Part shown: one piece after another, positions 28,553 to 38,204 of the stretch | Position numbering within the stretch: the first letter of the stretch is position 1 | Layout of the letters: every line of letters begins with the position of its first letter | NCBI RefSeq assembly: GCF_020616515.1 | Contig: NZ_CP085135.1 | Span: 1,488,001-1,552,000 of the forward strand | Length of the DNA stretch: 64,000 nt | Direction of reading: 5' to 3' | DNA from: Mesorhizobium sp. PAMC28654 | GTDB taxonomy: Bacteria; Pseudomonadota; Alphaproteobacteria; Rhizobiales; Rhizobiaceae | The notes under the pieces: generated by a model | Database searches by the model: none | The model's input: only the letters and a program-made list of their open reading frames with translations | What the model was told of the DNA's origin: nothing | Made by a program: the position numbers and the translations under genes

Positions 28553-28682
28553 TTGACGCGCCGTTCCCCCTCGCCTATAAGCCCTCACGAAGCAGCGGCC
28601 CGCAAAGGCCGCCGTTTTATTATTGGCGGTGGGCACGCTCTTCGCCAATCCAAGCAACAAGAAACGCCTTCACTCGTGAAGG
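28553..28682 (+). promoter_or_regulatory. rplM promoter and structured leader
   Basis: TTGACG (28553-28558) and TATAAG (28576-28581) are spaced by 17 bp, a strong promoter. The predicted leader of about 118 nt then holds three hairpins: GCGGCC/GGCCGC (28595-28612) followed by CGTTTTATT, ATTGGCG/CGCCAAT (28622-28649), and CCTTC/GAAGG (28667-28682) close to the ribosome site. This could allow feedback control by a ribosomal protein, which remains untested. Confidence 0.65.
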
Positions 28683-28705
28683 TCCGAACCGAAAGCAGAA
28701 AACAC

Positions 28706-29170
28706 ATGACAACCTTTTCGCAGAAGCCTGCGGATGTGGTGAAGAAGTGGATCCTGATTGACGCCGAGGGTCTCGTCGTCGGTCGTCTCGCCACTGTCAT
28801 CGCCAATCATCTTCGCGGCAAGCACAAGCCAACTTTCACCCCTCACGTCGACGACGGCGACAATGTCATCGTCATCAATGCCGACAAGGTGGTGTTCACC
28901 GGCAAGAAGTTCACCGACAAGGTCTATTACTGGCACACCGGTCACCCCGGCGGCATCAAGGAGCGCACCGCGCGCCAGTTGCTTGAGGGACGTTTCCCGG
29001 AGCGCGTCGTCGAAAAGGCCGTGGAACGCATGGTTCCGCGTGGTCCGCTTGGCCGTCGCCAGATGAAGAACCTGCGCGTCTATGCAAGTGCCGAGCATCC
29101 GCATGTCGCCCAGCAGCCCGAAGTTCTCGACGTGGCCGCGCTGAATTCCAAGAACAAGAAGGTCGCATAA
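28706..29170 (+). CDS. rplM: 50S ribosomal protein L13
   Basis: A 154-residue L13 beginning [20 protein letters not shown], with the family segments [34 protein letters not shown] and [19 protein letters not shown]13 binds 23S rRNA early in assembly of the large subunit. It is followed after one base by rpsI, the universal gene pair, and preceded by a strong promoter with a structured leader. I use the ATG at 28706, the first residue of conserved L13 sequence. Confidence 0.98.
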   Translation: MTTFSQKPADVVKKWILIDAEGLVVGRLATVIANHLRGKHKPTFTPHVDDGDNVIVINADKVVFTGKKFTDKVYYWHTGHPGGIKERTARQLLEGRFPERVVEKAVERMVPRGPLGRRQMKNLRVYASAEHPHVAQQPEVLDVAALNSKNKKVA

Positions 29171-29171
29171 G

Positions 29172-29654
29172 ATGGCTGAGCTTTCCTCGCTCGCAGAACT
29201 GGGCGCCGCCACCGGCAACACCAACACCCAGCCGGCGGCACCCGTCCACGTCCAGAAGCTCGACAAGTCGGGCCGCGCCTATGCCACCGGCAAGCGCAAG
29301 AACGCCATTGCCCGCGTCTGGGTGAAGCCGGGTTCCGGCAAGATCGTCGTCAACGACAAGGTTTTCGCGGAATATTTCGCGCGCCCGGTCCTGCAGATGA
29401 TCCTCAACCAGCCGATCATCGCCTCCAACCGCGCCGGCCAGTACGACATCGTCGCGACCGTTGTAGGCGGCGGCCTCTCCGGCCAGGCCGGCGCTGTCCG
29501 TCACGGCATCTCCAAGGCGCTGACCTACTACGAGCCGGCACTGCGCGCCGTGCTCAAGAAGGGCGGCTTCCTGACCCGCGACAGTCGCGTCGTCGAGCGC
29601 AAGAAGTACGGCAAGGCCAAGGCCCGTCGTTCGTTCCAGTTCTCGAAGCGCTAA
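29172..29654 (+). CDS. rpsI: 30S ribosomal protein S9
   Basis: A 160-residue S9 with an N-terminal Ala-rich extension typical of alphaproteobacteria. The core has [36 protein letters not shown] and the C-terminal [17 protein letters not shown], whose last Arg reaches the P-site tRNA. It starts one base after rplM, and a strong terminator follows. Confidence 0.98.
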   Translation: MAELSSLAELGAATGNTNTQPAAPVHVQKLDKSGRAYATGKRKNAIARVWVKPGSGKIVVNDKVFAEYFARPVLQMILNQPIIASNRAGQYDIVATVVGGGLSGQAGAVRHGISKALTYYEPALRAVLKKGGFLTRDSRVVERKKYGKAKARRSFQFSKR

Positions 29655-29680
29655 GCACTACGCTGGCCCAGACATTCGAA

Positions 29681-29705
29681 AAGGCCGCCTCCGGGCGGCC
29701 TTTTT
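29681..29705 (+). terminator. rho-independent terminator of rplM-rpsI
   Basis: Stem AAAGGCCGCC/GGCGGCCTTT around TCCG followed by T5. It also faces the convergent MFS gene, whose stop is at 29719, and could serve it through the A-tract on the other strand. Confidence 0.92.
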
Positions 29706-29718
29706 GCGTTGAGCGTCC

Positions 29719-31113
29719 TTATCCGGCGGAATGATCGGCATCACGGATGAACAGGAAAGCGCAGAGTGCCGAGCCAGCCACGGCAAGCGCTGAGGCCAGG
29801 AAGGCCAGTTGCATGCCCGTGATCGTGCCGATCGCCAGGGCGGAGCCAAACAACGCCACGCCGATCGCGCCACCTGACTGACGCACGGTGTTGAGCACGC
29901 CCGACGCCGTGCCCGACATCTCCGCCGGCACGGCAGACAGCAGCGCCGTGGTCATGGCGGGCACGGCAAGGCCTATGCCGACCGGCAGGAACAGCATGCG
30001 CCACAGCAGCGACAGATAGGATGTGTCGGCCCTGATCAGTGCCATAAGGCCGAAGCCGACCGCGCCAATCAGCAGGCCAATCGCCATCGGCAATCGTGAC
30101 CCATAGTTCGCAGCGATACGCCCGGCAACAATGTTCGATACGGTGATCGCCGCCATGAACGGCAGGAAGGCGAGCCCGGTCATCTCAGGCGAAAAATGCC
30201 TTTCCTGCTGGAAATAGAGGCTGAGCATGAAGATCGTGCCGTAGAGTGTCAAGTTAACCGCCAATCCTACGAGACTCGTAACCGCCGGTATGCGGCTTGC
30301 AAAAAGACCGAGTGGAACCATCGGCGCTTTTGTCCTACTCTCGACCAGCAGGAAAGAGCCTCCCGCGACCACTGCCAATACCAGTCCGCCAATGACAGGC
30401 AACGAAGACCACCCGGACGAGCCGGCTTCGATGAAGGCGCCGGTCAGCGAGAACAGTGTCAGCACGACAAGCCCCTGCCCGGCCCAGTCGACTGGCGTCC
30501 TCTCGGCCTTGAGCGGCGTTTCCTGAAGAAACCGGTAGGCCATCCAGATGGCGAGAGCACCGATAGGCAGATTGACCAGAAAGATGCTGGCCCAGCCAAG
30601 CGATGCAACCATGAAACCGCCGAGCACCGGCCCGGCCGACAGTGCGATGCCGCCCGCCGCGGTCCAGAGGCCAACCGCGCGCGCCCTGCGCGCCTTGTCG
30701 GAAGCATAGGCACGATTGAGAAGCGCCAGCGAACAGGGCATCAAGAAGGCAGCACCCGCGCCTTGCACGGCGCGCGCCGTGATCAGTACCCACGCGCTAC
30801 CAGCCAGGCCGCAGGCCAAGGAAGCGATGCTGAACAGCGCCATCCCGGCGACGAAAACGCGGCGGGCGCCAATCCTGTCACCAAGCGTGCCGCCTGCCAG
30901 CAGAAGTGAGGCGAAAGCCAGGGTGTAGGCGTCGACGACCCATTGCAGACCATCAATACCCATCGACAGCGCAGAGCCGATCCTGTTGAGCGCGACATTG
31001 ACGATCGAGACGTCGAGTTGCACCACCACGAAGCCGAGACTGGTGGCTGCAATGGTGGCGGCGTAGGCGAGATTCGCGGGGCGGTTGAAAACCATGGTGT
31101 TTGACATGCCCAT
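29719..31113 (-). CDS. MFS efflux transporter, DHA2 (EmrB/QacA) type
   Basis: A 464-residue protein with about 14 hydrophobic segments. The first helix FVVVQLDVSIVNVALNRIG contains motif D1 of drug:H+ antiporters (LDxTIVNVAL-like), GGTLGDRIGARRV is motif A, and GLWTAAGGIALSAGPVLGG is motif C, which marks exporters. It would extrude hydrophobic compounds or antibiotics. No partner membrane-fusion protein gene is adjacent. Two ATG codons two residues apart (31113 and 31107) are possible starts. It is convergent with rpsI. Confidence 0.91.
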   Translation of the reverse strand: MGMSNTMVFNRPANLAYAATIAATSLGFVVVQLDVSIVNVALNRIGSALSMGIDGLQWVVDAYTLAFASLLLAGGTLGDRIGARRVFVAGMALFSIASLACGLAGSAWVLITARAVQGAGAAFLMPCSLALLNRAYASDKARRARAVGLWTAAGGIALSAGPVLGGFMVASLGWASIFLVNLPIGALAIWMAYRFLQETPLKAERTPVDWAGQGLVVLTLFSLTGAFIEAGSSGWSSLPVIGGLVLAVVAGGSFLLVESRTKAPMVPLGLFASRIPAVTSLVGLAVNLTLYGTIFMLSLYFQQERHFSPEMTGLAFLPFMAAITVSNIVAGRIAANYGSRLPMAIGLLIGAVGFGLMALIRADTSYLSLLWRMLFLPVGIGLAVPAMTTALLSAVPAEMSGTASGVLNTVRQSGGAIGVALFGSALAIGTITGMQLAFLASALAVAGSALCAFLFIRDADHSAG

Positions 31114-31196
31114 GGGTAACGTTTGCGTCCTGACACCGTTCCGTCAGGAGAGGCTGGCCCGCGGCGATTGGCGTCGCCCCTCTTCGGCGCGTGTCT

Positions 31197-32252
31197 TCAG
31201 TTGATGCTGGCGGTCGTGGCTGGCTCGATGCGCGGCTGGGCATAAGGCACGCGGTAGCCATTGGCCGCCAGCCAGTCTATCGCCACCTTCGGCTCGTCGG
31301 TCTGGATGATGGTCGCGCCATGTTCGGCCCAGAAGCCATAAGTCTCGCGTGGCAGGCTTGCCTGCACAGCCAGCTCGTCGCCACGGCCGCCGGAGAGGAA
31401 GCCGCCTGGCTTGTTGACGATGGCGTAGGTGTCGACCCAGATGTGCCAGTCACCCCTGGAAGCCACGGCGCGCATGCGCGCCGTGAACAGCGGGCCGCCG
31501 GTTTCGGTCAATTTTTCCGCGCCTGCCCGCCAGTTGATGAGTTCGGCCGCGCGCATCGAGAAGGCGCGGTCGACCGTCTGAGCGAAAGCAGCATCGCGAA
31601 CTGCGTCATCCGCAATGATCGGCATGAACTGAAAACCGCCGCCGATCGCATCCATTGTGGCCTTTACCGTGGCGATCCGCTCGGCATTCCAGAGGCTCTC
31701 CTTGACGATGACCTGTTCGGCCATGCCGAGGTCGCGGGCCGCCGCGATCATGCCCAAGAGGTCCCCGACTTCGAGTTTGTTGTCGAGGTTGATGAGTATC
31801 CGGTCCTTTGTCGCGGCCAGCATCTCGCGCAGCGTCGAGACCGTCTCGTTGGTGACGGCATGGGTCCCCTCTATGACCAGCCTGCATGTCTTGAGCTCGG
31901 CGAGCGTGTATTTGATCACCTCGCCCCTGCAGTTCGTGGTGCGGTCGAGCCAGCTGTCGTGCATGACGACGAACTCACCGTCCTTCGAGCGCCTGATGTC
32001 GACCTCGACGATTTCGGCACCCATGGCGATCGAGCCTTCCACGGCCGCAATCGAGTTTTCCGCATAGAGCGTCTTGCCGGCCTGCATGCCGCCGGCGCGA
32101 TGCGCGGCCACCATGACGTGGTCCCGCCACTGATTGGCATGCTCGAAACGGTCGAGAATCTGCCTGGCGCGCGTTTCGCCTGCCAATGACTGACCGGCAG
32201 AGGCCACCACCAGTGCGGCGGAAAGCAGAAGTCTCAGCCAAAGGCTCCGCAT
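31197..32252 (-). CDS. glycerophosphodiester phosphodiesterase family protein, exported
   Basis: A 351-residue protein with a Sec signal peptide (LWLRLLLSAALVVASAGQSLA, residues about 4-24). The GDPD TIM-barrel has AAHRAGG, a YAENSIAAVEGSIAMGAEIV helix, EVDIRRSKDGEFVVMHD and later TNCRGEV, supplying the two catalytic His and metal ligands. It hydrolyses glycerophosphodiesters in the periplasm, releasing glycerol 3-phosphate and an alcohol. It is probably involved in phosphorus scavenging or lipid turnover. No Pho box was identified upstream by eye. Confidence 0.9.
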   Translation of the reverse strand: MRSLWLRLLLSAALVVASAGQSLAGETRARQILDRFEHANQWRDHVMVAAHRAGGMQAGKTLYAENSIAAVEGSIAMGAEIVEVDIRRSKDGEFVVMHDSWLDRTTNCRGEVIKYTLAELKTCRLVIEGTHAVTNETVSTLREMLAATKDRILINLDNKLEVGDLLGMIAAARDLGMAEQVIVKESLWNAERIATVKATMDAIGGGFQFMPIIADDAVRDAAFAQTVDRAFSMRAAELINWRAGAEKLTETGGPLFTARMRAVASRGDWHIWVDTYAIVNKPGGFLSGGRGDELAVQASLPRETYGFWAEHGATIIQTDEPKVAIDWLAANGYRVPYAQPRIEPATTASIN

Positions 32253-32345
32253 CGAGAATCGCTCCTTGCCGGGTCGAAACCCGGTTAAGCGATGCCCGTG
32301 ACAGGCCGGTGAACGAAGCCGGCTACAGGCCCGTTGCGACCTGCC

Positions 32346-33560
32346 TCACATGCGCTTGGAGAGCCGGCGGAACCAGGCCATTGCCGGCATTTCGACGAAA
32401 CGCCAGGTGAACCAGGAGACCGTGATGGTGGCGACAAGCATCACGACGATCGCGACAAAGCCGATCCATGGCGAGCCGGCCCCAAAACCAGTCGCGTCCT
32501 CGCCACGCAGCCAGATGTCACCGACAAGCCCCATACCCAGCTTGCGCTCGATCAGTCCGCCGACACTGATCATGCGCGCCTGCACGAAGATGTGGACCAT
32601 GTAGATGGAGTAGGACAGCGCGCCGAGTGTCAGCATGGCCGGCGCGCGCAGCATGGCGCTGATCCAGCCGCCTTCATGCGCGAACAGATAAAGCGCCAGC
32701 GCGAACACGAATGGCGCCGCGATCCCGGCATCATTGTCGCCAGCCAGCGAGACGAAGGCAACGATCACCGCAACCATCACGATTTCCGCAACGGTCCAGG
32801 CAAGCCGGGGGCCACCTCCCGCAAGCGCCTGTCGCGCCCCTGCAATGGAATCATGCTGAAACCATGCAAGCAGCGCGCCAAGCGAGAAACCGTACAGACA
32901 GCGGATGAAGCCGAAATCGAAGGACACATCCATGTGATGGCTGGAGAAGGCAAGAAGGAACAGCGGCGCTGTTACAGTGGCCGCGACGAACCACACCCAG
33001 GCACGGGTACCGGCAATGAAGACTGTGCCGGCGAAGAGAAGATAGGCGAAGAATTCCGCCGAAATGCTCCAGCTCGGCGCGTTCCAGGTCAGCTGGCTCT
33101 CGAAGCCGACGCCCTGCAGCAGGAAGAGATTGGCAACGAAGCTGTTGAGATCGAACCCGCCGGTAAAGGGGGCGGCGCCCGTGCCACGCAGTTGCGGCAG
33201 CAAAAGCCTCAGCGTCTCGAAGGCGGCGAAAGCGAGCAGCATGACAAGATGCAGCGGATATATGCGGCCAAGGCGCACAAGTGCGAAGCGGGCGACATCA
33301 TCCGGCTCATTCAACCGGTTGCCGTAGCTGGAGGCGATGACGAAACCGGACAGCACGAAGAAGAAATCGACGAAGAGGTAGGACGAGCCGATGAAGGCGC
33401 TTTGCGAAATCATCGAGCTGGTCGGGAAATGGAACAGAGCGACCAGCAGCGCGCAGATGCCGCGCCAGGAATCGAGCACCAGGAAGCGCGTGGCCGCCTT
33501 TGTGCCTGTCTGGACCGTCGCCGGGGCATGGGTGGGATTGAGGAATGCAGCCTGCGTCAT
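32346..33560 (-). CDS. acyltransferase 3 family membrane protein (OafA/YrhL-like)
   Basis: A 404-residue integral membrane protein. It opens LDSWRGICALLVALFHF with the catalytic His of acyltransferase 3 proteins, has a helix with YLFVDFFFVLSGFVIA, and the conserved VRLGRIYPLHLVMLL, followed by further membrane helices. Such proteins O-acylate extracellular polysaccharides, Nod factors or lipid-linked sugars. I start at the ATG at 33560, before a charged 25-residue cytoplasmic segment. It is divergent from the agmatinase gene and lies about 5 kb from the exopolysaccharide genes. Confidence 0.92.
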   Translation of the reverse strand: MTQAAFLNPTHAPATVQTGTKAATRFLVLDSWRGICALLVALFHFPTSSMISQSAFIGSSYLFVDFFFVLSGFVIASSYGNRLNEPDDVARFALVRLGRIYPLHLVMLLAFAAFETLRLLLPQLRGTGAAPFTGGFDLNSFVANLFLLQGVGFESQLTWNAPSWSISAEFFAYLLFAGTVFIAGTRAWVWFVAATVTAPLFLLAFSSHHMDVSFDFGFIRCLYGFSLGALLAWFQHDSIAGARQALAGGGPRLAWTVAEIVMVAVIVAFVSLAGDNDAGIAAPFVFALALYLFAHEGGWISAMLRAPAMLTLGALSYSIYMVHIFVQARMISVGGLIERKLGMGLVGDIWLRGEDATGFGAGSPWIGFVAIVVMLVATITVSWFTWRFVEMPAMAWFRRLSKRM

Positions 33561-33684
33561 GATGATACAAATCCTGTCTCGCCACGGCACCCCCGCGGTG
33601 CCATTTCGTTTCCCCAAGCTTTGACTGGCATGTTCCATGCCGGTTCTGTAGTTGTTGCTCCCCGATGAAACCTGAGGATCCGCG

Positions 33685-34689
33685 ATGCCCAACAGAAACA
33701 TCGACAACGCCTTCACCGCCCGCTCCAAGACGGGCGCTTCGTCCGAGCCGACCTATGCCGGCGCGCTGTCGTTCATGCGGCGCAAATACACAAAGGACGT
33801 GAAAGGCGCGGACGCTGTGGTGTGGGGCATCCCCTTCGACGCCGCCGTGACCAACCGGCCGGGCGCGCGCTTCGGGCCGCAGGCGATTCGCCGTGCTTCG
33901 GCTATCCTCGACAACGACCCGCAATATCCGTTTTCACGCGACCTGTTCGAACACCTTGCCGTGGTCGACTATGGTGACTGCCTGCTTGACAGCGGCAATC
34001 ACCAGAAGACGCCTGGCACGATCGAGCGCGAGGCGGCGAAGATTCTGAAATCCGGCGCCTTCCTGCTGACGCTGGGCGGCGACCATTTCGTCACCTGGCC
34101 TCTGCTGAAGGCCCATGCCGCCATTCACGGACCATTGGCCCTGGTGCAGTTCGATGCCCACCAGGACACCTGGGAGGATGACGGCAAGCGCATCGACCAT
34201 GGTTCGTTTGTCGGCCGCGCCGTCAAGGAAGGCATCGTCGATCCTGACCGTTCCATCCAGATCGGCATCCGCACCCACGCTCCCGACACGTTTGGGATCA
34301 AGATCCTGTACGGCCACGAGATCGAGGAGATGCGGGCGTCGGATATCGCCTATGCCATTGTCGACCGCACCGGCGGCAAGAAGACCTACCTTACCTTCGA
34401 CATCGATTGCCTCGATCCGGCCTTCGCGCCGGGAACAGGCACCCCGGTCGCCGGCGGCCCCTCCTCGGCCAAGATCCTGTCGACGCTGCGCCAGCTCAAC
34501 CAGGTCGATATTGTCGGCGCCGACGTTGTCGAGGTTGCGCCGGCCTATGATCACGCCGATATAACGGCGATCGCCGGCTCGATGGTGGCGATGCAGTATC
34601 TCGGGTTGCTGGCCGAACGAAAGGCCCGGCTTGAGGAGATGAACAACGGCAACCACGGTGCCGCGGTGAATCACGGTCACGGCATATAG
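33685..34689 (+). CDS. speB: agmatinase / ureohydrolase family enzyme
   Basis: A 334-residue ureohydrolase. The binuclear manganese site is formed by LTLGGDHFVTWP, VQFDAHQDTW and LTFDIDCLDPAFAPGTGTP, all near their usual spacing. Agmatinase converts agmatine to putrescine and urea; related guanidinobutyrase or guanidinase functions cannot be excluded by sequence alone. Usual agmatinases are slightly shorter, and the C-terminal Asn/His-rich tail (GNHGAAVNHGHGI) is unusual. argC follows 38 bp downstream in the same direction. Confidence 0.9.
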   Translation: MPNRNIDNAFTARSKTGASSEPTYAGALSFMRRKYTKDVKGADAVVWGIPFDAAVTNRPGARFGPQAIRRASAILDNDPQYPFSRDLFEHLAVVDYGDCLLDSGNHQKTPGTIEREAAKILKSGAFLLTLGGDHFVTWPLLKAHAAIHGPLALVQFDAHQDTWEDDGKRIDHGSFVGRAVKEGIVDPDRSIQIGIRTHAPDTFGIKILYGHEIEEMRASDIAYAIVDRTGGKKTYLTFDIDCLDPAFAPGTGTPVAGGPSSAKILSTLRQLNQVDIVGADVVEVAPAYDHADITAIAGSMVAMQYLGLLAERKARLEEMNNGNHGAAVNHGHGI

Positions 34690-34727
34690 TATTGAAATAG
34701 CAGGACATTCAGGCGGAACGATTGGCA

Positions 34728-35654
34728 ATGAAACCGAAAATCTTCATCGACGGCGAACACGGCACCACCGGCCTCCAGATCAGGGCGCTGCTTGCCGAGC
34801 GCGGCGACCTCGAGATCATTTCCATTCCCACCGAGCGCCGCAAGGAAACGGCGGCGCGCGCTGAATTCCTCAATGCCGCCGATGTGGCGATCCTGTGCCT
34901 GCCCGACGATGCGGCGAAGGAAAGCGTCTCTCTGATCACCAACGACACCACCAAGGTCATTGATGCCTCGACCGCGCATCGCGTGGCCGAGGGCTGGGAA
35001 TACGGCTTCGCCGAGATGGACAAGGACCAGGCGAAGAAGATCGCCTCGGCGAAACGTGTCGCCAATCCGGGTTGCTGGCCGCAAGGGCCGATCGCGACGT
35101 TGCGGCCGCTGGTTGCCGCCGGCCTTCTGCCGGCCGATTTTCCGATCACCGTCAATGGCATCTCCGGTTATTCGGGAGGCGGCCGCCCGATGATCGAGGA
35201 CTATGTGGCCAAGGGCGAGGATGCGTCGGAATTCCTGCCCTATGGCCTGACGCTTCAGCACAAGCACGTGCCGGAACTCAGGGCTTATGCAAAACTGTCG
35301 CATGATCCGATCATGCAGCCGGCGGTTGGCAATTTCGCTCAGGGCATGATCACGGTCGTACCGCTGCAACTTGGCGGCCTCGACCATGTACCGACCGGCG
35401 CTGAACTGCACGCCGCAATCGCCGATCATTTCGCTGCCATAGACGGGGGCGTGGTCGAAGTGGCGCCCTATGCCCATTTGGAGCGCATGCCCGAAATCAA
35501 TCCGGAGATCTACAACGGCAGCAACCGCATGAAGGTCTATGTATTCGCCAACGACAAGCGAGCCCAGGCGCTGCTGCTGGCCGTCTATGACAATCTCGGC
35601 AAGGGCGCTTCAGGCGCCGCCGTCCAGAACATGGATTTGATGCTCGGGCTCTGA
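34728..35654 (+). CDS. argC: N-acetyl-gamma-glutamyl-phosphate reductase
   Basis: A 308-residue enzyme of the shorter ArgC type 2. It begins KIFIDGEHGTTGLQIRALLA, the NADP-binding strand, and has the catalytic Cys in VANPGCWPQGPIATL, followed by NGISGYSGGGRPMIEDY. It reduces the acyl phosphate in the third step of arginine synthesis. I take the ATG at 34728; AGGCGGA lies at a suitable distance. Its stop overlaps the start of the next gene by one base (TGATG). Confidence 0.95.
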   Translation: MKPKIFIDGEHGTTGLQIRALLAERGDLEIISIPTERRKETAARAEFLNAADVAILCLPDDAAKESVSLITNDTTKVIDASTAHRVAEGWEYGFAEMDKDQAKKIASAKRVANPGCWPQGPIATLRPLVAAGLLPADFPITVNGISGYSGGGRPMIEDYVAKGEDASEFLPYGLTLQHKHVPELRAYAKLSHDPIMQPAVGNFAQGMITVVPLQLGGLDHVPTGAELHAAIADHFAAIDGGVVEVAPYAHLERMPEINPEIYNGSNRMKVYVFANDKRAQALLLAVYDNLGKGASGAAVQNMDLMLGL

Positions 35655-36493
35655 TGGACGCGCCTGCCTTTCCGAAGCGCTGGAAGGTCAGCGCGCCCGA
35701 ACTCATTGCCGAAACCTTTTCCAGCCGCATCTGGAAGGTCGTTCGCGAAGACGGCTCGTCGGCCATCGTGAAGGCGCTGAAACCCTTCGACGACGTCGCC
35801 GACGAGTTGCGCGGCGAGCACTACCTCGTTTGGCGGCACGGCGAAGGCGCGGTGCGACTGCTTGACCGCGACGGCCACAGCATGCTGCTCGAATATGCCG
35901 GCGACAGGCTGCTTTCGCATGAGCTTGCCGAACAAGGCGACGATGCCGCCACGGCAATCGCCGCCGAGGTGATGGCGAAGCTGTTTGCGCCGTCGGACCA
36001 CCCTTTTCCGGAGGAGCTTCAGCAGTTGCGGACACGCTTTGCCAGCCTGTTCAAGAAGGCTAAGGCAGATCGCGATGCAGGTGCCGACAGTCTCTATGTC
36101 GAGGCCGCGGCCACAGCCGAACGACTGCTGGGCGACCCGCACGACATCAAGCCGCTGCATGGCGACCTGCATCACGACAACATTATTCACGGGCCACGTG
36201 GTTGGCTGGCGATCGATCCCAAGGGCGTTCTCGGCGATCCCGGCTTCGACGCTGCGAATATGCTGTACAACCCGCTCGAGCGTGACGACCTGTGCGGCGC
36301 CCCTGAACGGATCGCCCACATGGCCGAGACCTTCGCCAAGACACTGGGTCAAACGCCGCGCGCCATACTGGATCATGCCATCGCCTATGGCTGCCTGTCA
36401 GCTTCATGGCACCATGAGGATCGTAACGACGCCGATGAAAATCGCGAATTGTCGATTGCCATGGCGATCCGGGCAGTGCGGTCGAATTTCTGA
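35654..36493 (+). CDS. aminoglycoside/hydroxyurea 6-phosphotransferase-like kinase (APH family)
   Basis: A 279-residue protein kinase-like fold. The catalytic loop is PLHGDLHHDNIIHG near residue 159 and the metal-binding motif is AIDPKGVLGDPGFDAANML. It resembles the streptomycin 6-kinase type (APH(6)), although chromosomal members of this family often have unknown natural substrates. Its start overlaps the argC stop by one base, so it is translationally coupled to an arginine gene, which does not by itself suggest antibiotic resistance. The N-terminal lobe lysine is in SAIVKALKPF. Confidence 0.85.
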   Translation: MDAPAFPKRWKVSAPELIAETFSSRIWKVVREDGSSAIVKALKPFDDVADELRGEHYLVWRHGEGAVRLLDRDGHSMLLEYAGDRLLSHELAEQGDDAATAIAAEVMAKLFAPSDHPFPEELQQLRTRFASLFKKAKADRDAGADSLYVEAAATAERLLGDPHDIKPLHGDLHHDNIIHGPRGWLAIDPKGVLGDPGFDAANMLYNPLERDDLCGAPERIAHMAETFAKTLGQTPRAILDHAIAYGCLSASWHHEDRNDADENRELSIAMAIRAVRSNF

Positions 36494-36583
36494 TTGCCGT
36501 CTGACTGGCGAACAGGAACGGGTAACCGCTCGTTAACCATAAATGCTCACTGATGCATGTGACACCCAGGAGCAAACTCAGTC

Positions 36584-36901
36584 ATGGTCAGCGCGATTTC
36601 AGCTTCCTCTCAGGCGGCTCAAATTTCTTCATCTATTGCCGCGGACAACGCGGCTCAGGAAGCCGCCCTCGAAAAACTGATCCAGGCCAAGGAGGACGAG
36701 GCCAAGGCCGCCAAGGACCAGGTTCAGCAGGCAAAGCTGCAGCAAGACGTCGCCGCCCTGAAGGCCAAGCTTGACGCACTCAAGGCCGCCGACAAGGCGG
36801 CCAAGGCCGATCAGGGTCAATCCGCACCGTCCGCCGCCGCGTTGCGTCAGGCGGAATTCGACGGCGAGAAGACGACGTCTTCAAACACCTTCTGGATGTG
36901 A
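36584..36901 (+). CDS. small Ala/Lys-rich coiled-coil protein, hypothetical
   Basis: A 105-residue protein with no signal peptide or membrane helix. From residue 18 to about 75 it is a continuous charged helix with heptad-like spacing (EEAALEKLIQAKEDEAKAAK style), probably a coiled coil, followed by a polar tail ending in SSNTFWM. CAGGAG precedes the ATG, supporting a real gene. I recognise no characterised family. It is separated from the convergent ctaA gene by 15 bp. Confidence 0.65.
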   Translation: MVSAISASSQAAQISSSIAADNAAQEAALEKLIQAKEDEAKAAKDQVQQAKLQQDVAALKAKLDALKAADKAAKADQGQSAPSAAALRQAEFDGEKTTSSNTFWM

Positions 36902-36916
36902 CCGATTGGCTCGGGA

Positions 36917-38008
36917 TCAGTTCCTGAGCGCGATTTCATGTGGTAGCGGGTAAGCACCCTTGGTGCCGCGCCAATGCGCCGCGGCAAAGCCCAGTACGAT
37001 GAGCGCAAACCCCTGATGCGTCAGCGCCATGTGCAGTGGTACATGCATCAGCAGCGTACCGATACCAATCGAAGCCTGCACCAGCACCAACAGGAACAGC
37101 ACTGTCGCCCGACGGGCATGCGTGGTGCCCGGCTGGCGCCGGCGCGTTGCAATCATGTGCCACAGCGCCACTGCAAACACCGTATAGGCGCCGAGCCGGT
37201 GGATGAACTGCACCGTCTTGGGGCTTTCGAAGAAGTTGCGCCATGCCGGTTCGAGGATCAGCAGGTCACCCGGGATGATCTTGCCGTCCATCAACGGCCA
37301 GGTGTTGTAGCTAAGGCCAGCATCGAGCCCGGCGACCAGCCCGCCAAGATAGATCTGGATCAGTGCCAGCAGCACGATGATTCCGGCCAAGCGCTGCGTC
37401 GAGCGGTCGGCAGCGGGTTCCGAGTGCGGCGCCAACCCGCGCGCAGCGACCATCGTGGCGGTGAAGATCAAGGCAGCAAGGGTCAGATGCGTCGCAAGCC
37501 GGTACTGGCTGACGGACACCCGATCGACCAGCCCCGAAGCCACCATCCACCAGCCGATCGCGCCCTGCAGGCCACCGACCAGAAGAATGCCAACGAGCTT
37601 CGGTCCGAGGCCACGTTCGACGCGGCGCGTCGCCCAGAAGAACAGCAGCGGCAGAGCGAAGACCAGGCCGACACTGCGCGCCAGGATACGGTGCGCCCAT
37701 TCCCACCAGAAAATCGACTTGAATGCCTCGATGCCCATGCCCTTGTTGAGCTCGGCATATTGCGGGATCTGCTGGTAGAGCTGGAATTCCTCTTGCCACT
37801 CGGCGTCGTTGAGCGGCGGTATCACGCCGTGGATCGGCTTCCATTGCGTGATCGACAGGCCGGAATCGGTGAGCCTTGTCGCGCCGCCGACCAACACCAG
37901 CGCAAACAGCACCAGAAGCACCACATAGAGCCAGCCGCGAACCAGCGCCCGGTTGTGGAGGTCGCGGTCGCGGGCCATGAAAGGCGCGGCGTCGGTGATG
38001 GCAGCCAT
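36917..38008 (-). CDS. ctaA: heme A synthase (COX15/CtaA)
   Basis: A 363-residue eight-helix membrane protein. [14 protein letters not shown] and [14 protein letters not shown] carry conserved heme-ligand His residues, [13 protein letters not shown] is a family signature, and [14 protein letters not shown] and [15 protein letters not shown] supply the second heme site. It oxidises heme O to heme A for cytochrome c oxidase. I start at MAAITDAAP; the upstream frame extends further but has no family similarity. The alphaproteobacterial type-2 length is matched. Confidence 0.94.
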   Translation of the reverse strand: MAAITDAAPFMARDRDLHNRALVRGWLYVVLLVLFALVLVGGATRLTDSGLSITQWKPIHGVIPPLNDAEWQEEFQLYQQIPQYAELNKGMGIEAFKSIFWWEWAHRILARSVGLVFALPLLFFWATRRVERGLGPKLVGILLVGGLQGAIGWWMVASGLVDRVSVSQYRLATHLTLAALIFTATMVAARGLAPHSEPAADRSTQRLAGIIVLLALIQIYLGGLVAGLDAGLSYNTWPLMDGKIIPGDLLILEPAWRNFFESPKTVQFIHRLGAYTVFAVALWHMIATRRRQPGTTHARRATVLFLLVLVQASIGIGTLLMHVPLHMALTHQGFALIVLGFAAAHWRGTKGAYPLPHEIALRN

Positions 38009-38204
38009 GGTCTTTAGTTCCGGCGGTTCGAAGTTGCGGATTGGTGAACCATCGCAACCTTGCTGGCAAGACCGATCGGCGCGGCACGCCGTCGCGCCGC
38101 GTCTGCCGGGTTGCGCAGCTTCGCGCCAAGGCCTATGCGAGGCAAATACTCTGAGCTTGCCGGACCCTACACGAGTCCCGGCATGCTCACCTCGGAGGCC
38201 AACC

